The notes beneath the pieces are model-generated. The model was given only the letters and a program-made list of their open reading frames with translations. It was not told the origin of the DNA and ran no database searches. Position numbers and translations under genes: made by a program. From the NCBI GenBank assembly GCA_964012875.1, contig CAXGUU010000164.1:1-7324 (forward strand): a stretch of DNA of 7,324 bases, written 5' to 3'. This stretch comes from CAXGUU01 sp964012875 (GTDB lineage Bacteria; Pseudomonadota; Gammaproteobacteria; Ga0077536). Shown one piece after another: positions 1 to 6,500 of this stretch (position 1 is its first letter; the number at the start of each line of letters is the position of its first letter).

Positions 1-530
1 CGGACGCGGCACTCTACTGGTTCGCCCGTATGCTTGATGGCGGCTGCGATCCGACCTACATCGCGCGTCGCGTCGCGCGCATAGCCAGCGAGGACGTTGG
101 CAACGCAGATCCCCGGGCGCTAGGCATCGTGATGGATGCGTGGGAGGCTTGGCGACGCCTGGGATCCCCGGAAGGCGAGCTGGCACTTGCCCAGGCCTTG
201 GTCTACTGCGCCTGCGCGCCGAAAAGCAACGCCGTCTATGCCGCTTTCAACCGTGCGGTGGAGACCGTCAAGAGGGGCGGTTCTGATCCGGTGCCAGTCC
301 ACATCCGCAATGCCCCGACGGCCCTGGCACGTGCACAAGGCCACGGTGCATCGTATCGCTATGATCACGATGAGGTCGATGGTTTCGCTGCCGGTCAAAG
401 CTATTTCCCCGACCGCCTGGGCGAGCAGATCTACTACGAACCGGTGAATCGTGGCATGGAAATCCAGATCAGTGAAAAGCTGGCTCGCCTGCGACGTAAG
501 GGCGACACGAACGGCGGAGGCGACTCATGA
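1..530 (+). CDS. rarA: Replication-associated recombination protein A (RarA/MgsA), C-terminal part, 5' truncated by window edge
   Basis: This is the C-terminal part of the AAA+ ATPase RarA, which acts at stalled replication forks with SSB and RecA; its family also includes clamp-loader-like proteins and eukaryotic WRNIP1. The reading frame starts at base 3 and about 175 residues are visible. The ATPase Walker motifs lie upstream of the window; what is seen is the helical, tetramerisation and SSB-interacting C-terminal region. The most diagnostic stretches are ALYWFARML, ARRVARIASEDVGNADPRAL, a QALVYCACAPKSNAVY-type block, VHIRNAPT, and the terminal YRYDHDE…YFPDRLGEQIYYEPVNRG. These match my memory of E. 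coli RarA almost block for block (full family length about 440–450 aa). The end is intact: TGA at 528–530 overlaps the crcB ATG (ATGA), implying translational coupling. Nothing suggests degradation. Confidence 0.96.
   Translation, partial: DAALYWFARMLDGGCDPTYIARRVARIASEDVGNADPRALGIVMDAWEAWRRLGSPEGELALAQALVYCACAPKSNAVYAAFNRAVETVKRGGSDPVPVHIRNAPTALARAQGHGASYRYDHDEVDGFAAGQSYFPDRLGEQIYYEPVNRGMEIQISEKLARLRRKGDTNGGGDS
516..520 (+). promoter_or_regulatory. Shine-Dalgarno of crcB inside the rarA 3' end
   Basis: GGAGG lies six bases before the ATG at 527, inside the last codons of rarA. With the ATGA stop/start overlap it fixes the crcB start and supports coupled translation of rarA and crcB. Confidence 0.8.
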
Positions 531-901
531 ACCAGCTGATCCTGGTCGCGCTTGGCGGTGCTGCTGGTGCGGTCCTGAGGTTTGTCCTGCAAAACGCGAC
601 GGCAGCGTCTTTTGGTCGCGGCTTTCCGTTTGGAACCTTGTTCGTTAACGTCAGCGGTTCGCTGTTGATTGGTGTGCTGTACGTCTATTCCATGGAACGT
701 GCCGGTGACGATGCAGTCTGGCGAGCGTTGATCGTCGTTGGATTTCTCGGTGCCCTAACGACATTTTCGACGTTTTCAATCGAGACCCTGCAGCTGCTTG
801 AAGCCGGTGCGCTCGGGCGCGCAGTGGTAAACATCACCCTGAATGTTGGCCTGTGTTTGTTTGCTTGCTGGATGGGTTTGATCTTGGCCCGTCAACTGTA
901 A
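527..901 (+). CDS. crcB: Fluoride ion channel CrcB/Fluc
   Basis: CrcB/Fluc is a small four-helix inner-membrane protein that works as a dual-topology dimer and lets toxic cytoplasmic fluoride leave the cell. The 124-residue length is typical. Visible family signatures are GGAAGAVLR (residues 10–18), GTLFVNVSGSLLIG (36–49) with the conserved polar Asn41, and GFLGALTTFSTFS (72–84), which holds the central Na+-site TT/S region and the pore phenylalanines (Phe80, Phe83). Hydrophobic stretches lie near residues 3–22, 36–55, 66–84 and 98–121. The start is set by the GGAGG at 516–520 and by overlap with the rarA stop. It is a single complete copy, so it is expected to homodimerise in both orientations. 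I see no fluoride riboswitch, and there is no room for one because the gene begins inside rarA. Confidence 0.96.
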   Translation: MNQLILVALGGAAGAVLRFVLQNATAASFGRGFPFGTLFVNVSGSLLIGVLYVYSMERAGDDAVWRALIVVGFLGALTTFSTFSIETLQLLEAGALGRAVVNITLNVGLCLFACWMGLILARQL

Positions 902-984
902 ACCGACGAGTCTGATAAAGTATCTGCTGCCCACTGCAGCTCAGTTTTTCGCGCGTTTCCCGACCTGAACAACGGCATATACTC

Positions 985-2265
985 ATGCTCGATCCCCACC
1001 TCATCAGAAATTACCTTGACGATGTCGCCGCCGGGCTCAAGCGCCGTGGCATGATCCTGGACAGGTCTACAATCGAGCGACTGGAAGCGGCTCGCAAGAC
1101 CTTGCAAACTGAAACGGAGCGTTTGCAGGCTGAGCGCAACCGTCGCAGTAAGGAAATCGGCAAGGCGAAATCAAGTGGTGAGAACATCGAACCGCTGAAG
1201 GCAGCGGTGGCGGAGCTTGGTGAGTCTCTGAGGGCGCGTCAGGTCGAACTGGATGAGGTGCGAGAAGAACTCCAGACTTTTCTGCTGGGCCTGCCGAATC
1301 TGCCGCACGAATCAGTCCCCGAGGGGGAGGGTGAAGATGACAACGCTGAGGTTCGACGCTGGGGCGAGGTGCCACAGTTCGAGTTCGAACCGCGCGACCA
1401 CGTAGACCTCGGCGAGTTACTCGACGGTATCGATTTTGAAGCGGGGGCGAAACTTGCGAGCGCCCGTTTCGCGGTACTTGGCGGGCAGGTGGCGCGTATG
1501 CAACGGGCGCTCGTTCAGTTCATGCTCAACGTGCACACCGAAGAGCACGGCTACCGCGAAGTGTACGTGCCATTCCTGGTGAACGAGCGGACGATGCAGG
1601 GCACCGGCCAGTTGCCGAAATTCAAGGAAGACCTGTTCGAAATCCCGGAGCAGGGTTTTTTCCTGATTCCGACCGCCGAAGTGCCGGTGACCAATCTGGC
1701 TCAGGATTGCATCATCGCGGACGATGAAATGCCATTGCGCTTTGTCTGTCACTCGCCGTGCTTCAGAAGTGAGGCGGGCTCATACGGGAAGGACACGCGC
1801 GGCATGATTCGACAGCACCAGTTCGAGAAAGTCGAACTGGTACAACTGGTCCGCCCGCAAGATTCGTTCGCGGTACTCGAAGATCTGACCGGGCACGCGG
1901 AAACGATACTGCGAATGCTCGAGCTGCCGTATCGCACAGTCACCCTGTGTACTGCAGATCTGGGTTTCTCCGCGACTAAGACTTACGACCTGGAAGTGTG
2001 GCTGCCGGCGCAACAGTGTTACCGCGAGATCTCCTCGTGTAGTAATTTTATTGATTTTCAGGCTCGACGGATCAAGGCGCGCTGGCGCAATCCAGAGACG
2101 GGCAAACCGGAACTGGTGCACACGCTGAACGGCTCAGGAGTCGCGGTCGGCCGAGCGTTAATCTCCGTTCTGGAGAACTACCAAGAGCGCGACGGTAGCG
2201 TACGGGTGCCTGAAGTACTCAAACCCTACATGGGTGGTGCAGAGGTACTCGAACCTCAGGGATAA
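985..2265 (+). CDS. serS: Seryl-tRNA synthetase
   Basis: SerRS is a cytoplasmic class II synthetase that activates serine with ATP and charges tRNA-Ser (and tRNA-Sec where present). The protein is 426 residues, normal for the bacterial enzyme. Residues about 1–110 form the N-terminal domain with the long antiparallel coiled-coil arm (charged heptad-like stretch around 28–100) that grips the tRNA-Ser variable arm. The catalytic core carries TAEVPVTN (Thr230–Glu232, serine pocket), motif 2 from CFRSEAGSYGKDTRG (Arg261, Glu263) through HQFEKVE, and motif 3 TLNGSGVAVGRAL with Arg390 for ATP. The opening MLDPHLIRNYLDDV is the standard family N-terminus, so the start at 985 is well supported, although the upstream sequence (about 965–984) shows no purine-rich Shine-Dalgarno. 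It lies 83 bases after crcB with no convincing terminator between, so cotranscription is likely. A tRNA-Ser, its substrate, begins at the right edge of the window. Confidence 0.98.
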   Translation: MLDPHLIRNYLDDVAAGLKRRGMILDRSTIERLEAARKTLQTETERLQAERNRRSKEIGKAKSSGENIEPLKAAVAELGESLRARQVELDEVREELQTFLLGLPNLPHESVPEGEGEDDNAEVRRWGEVPQFEFEPRDHVDLGELLDGIDFEAGAKLASARFAVLGGQVARMQRALVQFMLNVHTEEHGYREVYVPFLVNERTMQGTGQLPKFKEDLFEIPEQGFFLIPTAEVPVTNLAQDCIIADDEMPLRFVCHSPCFRSEAGSYGKDTRGMIRQHQFEKVELVQLVRPQDSFAVLEDLTGHAETILRMLELPYRTVTLCTADLGFSATKTYDLEVWLPAQQCYREISSCSNFIDFQARRIKARWRNPETGKPELVHTLNGSGVAVGRALISVLENYQERDGSVRVPEVLKPYMGGAEVLEPQG

Positions 2266-2292
2266 CCGGAGACGCCGTCCCGGGCAGCAGCG

Positions 2293-2472
2293 TCATACGA
2301 TCCACATCAACAGTGCGACGAATCCGCCGACAGCGACGATCGGCAGAATGAAGGCAGGCCAGTTTGATTCTGTTTCGGCGCTTTCGCGCATCGCTTCCTT
2401 AGCGCGTGGCAGGAGCAGAATGATCATCATGCCCAGCAGCACCGCGGTGCCGATTTTCATTGCCATTTCCAT
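2293..2472 (-). CDS. Small two-helix inner-membrane protein of unknown function (59 aa)
   Basis: The minus strand encodes a 59-residue hydrophobic protein ending at TGA 2295–2293. The ATG at 2472 is chosen because a perfect AGGAGG (2481–2486) sits eight bases upstream. A further upstream in-frame ATG (2493) would place that Shine-Dalgarno inside the coding sequence and is less likely. Residues about 7–22 and 39–58 are predicted membrane helices, joined by a short charged loop (RAKEAMRESAETESNW, 23–38). Pro22, Pro39 and Pro44 sit at or near helix ends. No catalytic motif is visible. It converges on serS with 27 bases between stops and lies downstream of yccA, but is separated from it by a strong terminator, so it needs its own promoter or some readthrough. 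I recall small uncharacterised two-helix proteins in this neighbourhood in other gammaproteobacteria, but cannot assign a family or function. Confidence 0.75.
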   Translation of the reverse strand: MEMAMKIGTAVLLGMMIILLLPRAKEAMRESAETESNWPAFILPIVAVGGFVALLMWIV

Positions 2473-2480
2473 CAGGCAGG

Positions 2481-2486
2481 CCTCCT
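2481..2486 (-). promoter_or_regulatory. Consensus Shine-Dalgarno of the 59-aa protein
   Basis: On the minus strand this reads AGGAGG, followed by eight bases and then the ATG at 2472. It is the main evidence that the small gene is translated and that it starts at 2472 rather than at the upstream ATG at 2493. Confidence 0.8.
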
Positions 2487-2536
2487 GTCGCATTCCTGCA
2501 GCGCGATGCCGCTCGGAATTTTCAATATAAATAAAG

Positions 2537-2560
2537 AAACGGCCCCATGAGGGGCCGTTT
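2537..2560 (-). terminator. Rho-independent terminator downstream of yccA
   Basis: A perfect 10-base inverted repeat, AAACGGCCCC and GGGGCCGTTT, closes a four-base loop and begins about 20 bases after the yccA stop. In the yccA direction the hairpin runs into a T-rich tract (2536 down to about 2526, CTTTATTTATA), giving the classic terminator arrangement. In the rightward direction it is followed by CCGGTGCGG with no U-tract, so it should act mainly on leftward transcription. Confidence 0.88.
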
Positions 2561-2580
2561 CCGGTGCGGCTGTTGTTGGA

Positions 2581-3246
2581 CTAATCGTCGCTCGCAAAGC
2601 CGAGTAAGTGCAGCAGGCTGACGAAGAGGTTGAAAATGTTCACGTAAAGTTGAACGGTAGCGATGATGTAGTTGTTGATTCCACCGTGCACCATACGGCT
2701 CGTGTCATACAGGATGAAGCCGCTCATCAACATCACGATGGCCGCGGACAAGGCCAACGAAAGCGCCGGTATTGCGAAAAAGATGTTGCCGAGGGCGGCA
2801 GCGAACACGACCAGCAAGCCAACGAACAGGAAACCGCCGATGAAGCTAAAGTCCTTACGGGTCGTCAGCGCGTACCCGGAAAGTCCCAGGAAGATAACGC
2901 CGGTACCGCCAAGGGCCGTGGCGACGATCTGTGGCCCGTTCGGGAGCGACAAATACATGTTGAGCATCGGTCCCAGGGCGAATCCCATCAGTCCGGTGAT
3001 GGCGAACACAACACCGAGTCCGGCTGCGGAATTGGCGGTGCGTGGCAGCACCAGCCACATCATCAGGAATGCGCCGCCGACGGACACAAGGTAGGTGATT
3101 GGCGGCATGGCCAGAAAAACTGAAACTGAGGCGGTCAGTGCACTGAACAGCAAAGTCATCGATAACAACGTGTAGGTGTTGCGGATGAGCTTGTTAGTTG
3201 AAAGAACAGTCGCTTCCGATCGTGCTGTAGCTATACCAGTAGGCAT
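2581..3246 (-). CDS. yccA: YccA-type Bax-inhibitor-1 family membrane protein, FtsH modulator
   Basis: This 221-residue polytopic inner-membrane protein closely resembles E. coli YccA (about 219 aa), a substrate and inhibitor-like modulator of the FtsH–HflKC protease that helps protect SecY when translocation jams. Matching blocks include LSTNKLIRNTYTLLSMTL (residues 15–32), FALGPMLNMYLS (89–100), ALTTRKDFSFIGG (126–138), ILYDTSRMVHGG (178–189), and the C-terminus from NNYIIATVQLY (191–201) to FVSLLHLLGFASDD (208–221). About seven hydrophobic segments are present. The hydrophilic N-terminus (1–19) corresponds to the cytosolic tail through which FtsH engages YccA. The paired aspartates proposed as a pH sensor in Ca2+-leak members of the superfamily are only partly kept: Asp181 is present, but the region of the second reads YVNIFN (Asn203). 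AGGAGG at 3256–3261 sets the start. It is monocistronic, with a terminator at 2537–2560. Confidence 0.95.
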   Translation of the reverse strand: MPTGIATARSEATVLSTNKLIRNTYTLLSMTLLFSALTASVSVFLAMPPITYLVSVGGAFLMMWLVLPRTANSAAGLGVVFAITGLMGFALGPMLNMYLSLPNGPQIVATALGGTGVIFLGLSGYALTTRKDFSFIGGFLFVGLLVVFAAALGNIFFAIPALSLALSAAIVMLMSGFILYDTSRMVHGGINNYIIATVQLYVNIFNLFVSLLHLLGFASDD

Positions 3247-3255
3247 GGATGTAAT

Positions 3256-3261
3256 CCTCCT
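3256..3261 (-). promoter_or_regulatory. Consensus Shine-Dalgarno of yccA
   Basis: On the minus strand this reads AGGAGG, nine bases before the yccA ATG (3246–3244). It supports that start and predicts efficient translation. Confidence 0.82.
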
Positions 3262-3321
3262 AAACCTTTTTATCGGGTGTCTCAGTATTTGACCGCATTC
3301 ACGGTCGTAGTTCTAACGGGA

Positions 3322-3349
3322 ATGATAGGGTTGATCACCGATAATTCAA
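3322..3349 (-). promoter_or_regulatory. Candidate sigma70 promoter of yccA
   Basis: On the minus strand TTGAAT (3349–3344) is followed by a 16-base spacer and TATCAT (3327–3322). Each hexamer matches four of six consensus positions. It would start transcription near 3315 and give a leader of about 70 bases before yccA. That leader contains a small inverted repeat, GACCG and CGGTC (3291–3306), of uncertain meaning. This is by-eye matching only. Confidence 0.45.
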
Positions 3350-3384
3350 GGTGAATCGGAAAAAATCGACGAAAATTCGGTGAT
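3334..3384. repeat. Inverted-repeat half-sites in the divergent promoter region (possible operator)
   Basis: ATCACCGA (3334–3341) and TCGGTGAT (3377–3384) are a perfect 8-base inverted repeat separated by 35 bases. A third GGTGA half-site lies at 3350–3354, so the GGTGA/TCACC pentamer occurs three times in about 50 bases. The group overlaps the −35 of the proposed yccA promoter and lies just upstream of a possible −10 for the rightward gene, so a regulator binding here could touch both genes. An 8-base repeat at this distance can arise by chance, and no known regulator motif is recognised. The surrounding spacer (3262–3501) shows no gene. Confidence 0.3.
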
Positions 3385-3396
3385 TAAGTCTATACA
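3366..3396 (+). promoter_or_regulatory. Weak candidate promoter for the 3502–7239 gene
   Basis: TATACA (3391–3396) is a reasonable −10, with TCGACG (3366–3371) as a poor −35 at a long 19-base spacing. It would start near 3403 and leave a leader of about 100 bases. The ribosome-binding site of the gene is also weak (AGG at 3494–3496, five bases before the ATG), so expression may be low or may need an activator. Confidence 0.25.
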
Positions 3397-3501
3397 TCGC
3401 ACATAGATTCTCATGCGTCGCGCCGAAACATGTGGAGAATAACTGCCTCTCGGCCGCAAACGTGACGCCAACAACCTGAAAGATCCGAAAAATAGGTTCA
3501 A

Positions 3502-6500
3502 ATGATGGGTGTGCGTGATGAACAACCAGGGATTATGGGTGAACGTCGCCTGGCGGCTGCCAACGAACGAACGCTGACACTTGGTGTGGCTGGCGTACTC
3601 TTGGCACTCGAAGTTGTTGCCCTGAGCGGTCTGTGCCGTTCCGCGATTGCTGAGCTGTGGGGAACTTTTGGCCGCTGGTCGCCGCAAGGCGCTCCCGAGG
3701 TGGGACGGGCACTGGCGCCGATGCTCATTATGTACCTAGTATCTGCGGTCCATTGGCGTGGCCCGGTATTTTGTCTGGCCGCGGGGCTGGTATTTGCGGG
3801 CGCCGTTGCCACCGTCGGAACCGCGGGCGGCGCTCCCGGGATTTTCTTCTATAACACGCTCGCCGTCGCTGCGCTAGCTGGCATCGTGCATATGCTTTGG
3901 CAGGCAAAGGGGGTATCTCTCCGGCGCCAGGTCGTCGTGCGCCGGCTGCTGTGGGGTATGGCGATGACCTTGCTGTACAGCGTCGTGATTGTTCAGCTGT
4001 TGACCTTTGGCGTGACGACGCGGCCGCTGACCTATGACGAATCTGTTTATCTGCTGGATGCTGCCTACGGTTTTGTCCCCAGCCGTGACGTCGCGTTGCT
4101 GGTCGGCGCTGCCCCGACCCTCAGTTCAATCGTCGAAATGACCTACAACTGGATCGGGGCAGCGATCGTGTTGTTGTTCACATTACAGGTCGGGCGTCGC
4201 CATGAAGCGCCCGTGTCTGTATTGCACGTCATGGTGCTCACCGGATTTCTCGGCAGCCTGAGCTACCACCTGTACCCTGTTTCGGGGCCGCAGTTTGCAT
4301 TCCCGGGCATGTTTCCGCATGCGTTACCCGAACTTGAGCAACTGCGGGTTGGCATGACTCTGACGGTCCCTGCCGCGCGAAATGGTATGCCCTCACTGCA
4401 TTTCGGCTGGGCGCTGGCACTGGTTCTGATGGCCTGGCACGAGCGACAACCCTTGGTACGGATACTGTATGCGACATTCGTTGCGTTAACGGCCATCGCG
4501 ACGCTGTCGACAGGACACCACTACCTGGTTGACCTGATCGTTGCCTTCCCCTTCATTGTCGCCGGTATGGCGGTCTGCAGCAGGCATCTCCCTTGGACCG
4601 GTTGTCGTTCCAAATGGGTGGGCCGCGGTGTGGCCATGTACCTGCTTTGGTTGTTTGCATTATGGTTTGCGATTCCGACGATGGTCGATTGGCCGCTGCT
4701 GTTGTGGCTGTTGAGTGGTGCCACAGTGGCGGTGAGCTGGTTTGGGATGCGCGAACTCCATGCGGCCAACGCGTCCGCGCGAGCGCCCGAGCCCGAACCG
4801 CTGTTCGCCGCCACCGCCCAGACGGCCAGTGCGAACAGGGAAACGATACTGGTTCATGGTTTGTTTCTCGTCTCCGGTGCGGCTGCGCTGATTTACCAGG
4901 TGCTGTTTTCCAAACAGCTGACCTACGTCTTCGGCAGCATGAGTACCGCCACCAATTCGGTATTGGCGACCTATATGGCCGGGCTTGCGCTGGGTGCGTG
5001 GGTGGGCGGTTTGATCGGACCGCGAACGAACCGGCCGATTCTCTGGTATGCGTACATCGAGTTTGCAATCGCAATCTATTGCGCGCTTAGCCCGCAGATA
5101 TTCGACTTTGTGCAGGCGATCTACATCAGCTTTGGCCAGGGACTGACCCCCGATGCCCGGAGCCTGGTTTTTACCCGGTTCGGCCTTGGCGCGCTGTGCC
5201 TCATTGTGCCGACGGTGCTGATGGGGATTACGCTGCCGCTGCTGGCCCGTTTTTTTGAGCAGCGACAGGCTGCTTTCGGCGTCTCGGTCGGCGCGCTTTA
5301 TGCGGCCAATACGGTTGGCGCGGCACTCGGCGCGTTGATGGCCGGCTATTTCATACTGCCGGCCCTTGGTGTTGGCAGAACAACCCTGGTCGCAGTGCTG
5401 GCCAATCTCTTCGTAGCCGGGCTGGCGCTGGACCTGCACAAGCGACTCGGCGGCACGTATGTCGTCGAGACCGCCAAAGCGGCGGTGGTGGCGGCGGTGG
5501 ATGCCACCGCTCAAAGAGCAGGCCGTGCGGCCCTGATTATCCTGTTAATCGGCGGATTCATTACACTGGCACTCGAAGTCAACTACATCCATCTGCTGGC
5601 AGTCGCGGCAGGGAACAGCACCTACGCCTTTTCGTTAATGCTGTTTGCGTTTCTTATCGGTCTCGGAGGCGGTGCAGAAACGGCACGTCGTCTAATGCGG
5701 CATTTCGGCGGATTGCAATTGCTCGCTTGGCTGGAACTCGCCCTATGCGTCACGATCCTGCTCAGTTTCCGGCACATTAACGTACTGGCTGAATATTTTT
5801 CAGTGTTCAGTCACTACCCGCTGGCGTATGAATGGACAGCGCGCGAGTTTATTCGCGGCACAGTTTGTTGTGTTGCCATGATTCCCTCCGCATTTCTGAT
5901 CGGCGCAATTTTTCCGGTCGCAATAGATTGCGTCGCCAATGGATTTCCCGAACGACAGATCCGCATGCTCGGCGTCGCCTCTGCACTGAATACACTTGGC
6001 AATATCGCCGGGGTTGTGGTCGGTGGGTTCATCATGCTGCCGCTGGTCGGTTCGGAGCGGGGCTTGTGGTGCCTGGCTGCGACGGCATTTGCCGTTGCGC
6101 TCTACGCGGCGGCGATTGCGGGTCGTTTTCGGCCGCGTTTTGCCGGCGCCGCAGCCCTGACGCTGGTACTACTCATCGGGCAACCGACGTCCCTGAATTA
6201 CGATGTGCTGACAACCGGGGCCAACGTTTATTTCGCCGAGCAGCGCTGGGGTCATGTTGTCGACCACGCCGAAAGCCTTGATGGTGGTCTGACCAGCGTT
6301 AACGAAAATGTCTTTGGCAGCAATCAGCGCGTTCTCACCTTGCTGACCAACGGCAAGTTCCAGGGAAACGATTCGGTCGGCGGAGAAATGGTTGCGCAAA
6401 TGGGTTTTGCCATGGCGCCCATGCTGCACACTGACGCCCGCGATTCGGCGCTGGTTATCGGTTACGGCACCGGGAATACGTCGCGGGTATTACACGATGC

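Noticed and set aside
933..949. Possible terminator between crcB and serS (ACTG…CAGT followed by TTTT)
   Set aside because: The stem is only four base pairs with a five-base loop, too weak to call.
2234..2530. Plus-strand open frame overlapping the serS 3' end and the small minus-strand gene
   Set aside because: Low-complexity composition, overlaps serS out of frame, and the opposite strand has a far better gene with a perfect ribosome-binding site.
2608..3123. Plus-strand open frame (171 codons) opposite yccA
   Set aside because: It is extremely rich in Gln, Glu, Gly and His, as expected for the complement of a hydrophobic membrane gene; yccA itself is certain.
3473..3498. AACCT/AGGTT pairing that might hide the ribosome-binding site of the fusion gene
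   Set aside because: Five base pairs across a 16-base loop are expected often by chance; not enough to propose a regulatory switch.
4660..5514. Long minus-strand open frame (284 codons) opposite the fusion gene
   Set aside because: Its translation is rich in Arg, Gln and His with no hydrophobic core or known motif, typical of the antisense of a GC-rich gene. The plus-strand frame has clear domain signatures over the same bases.
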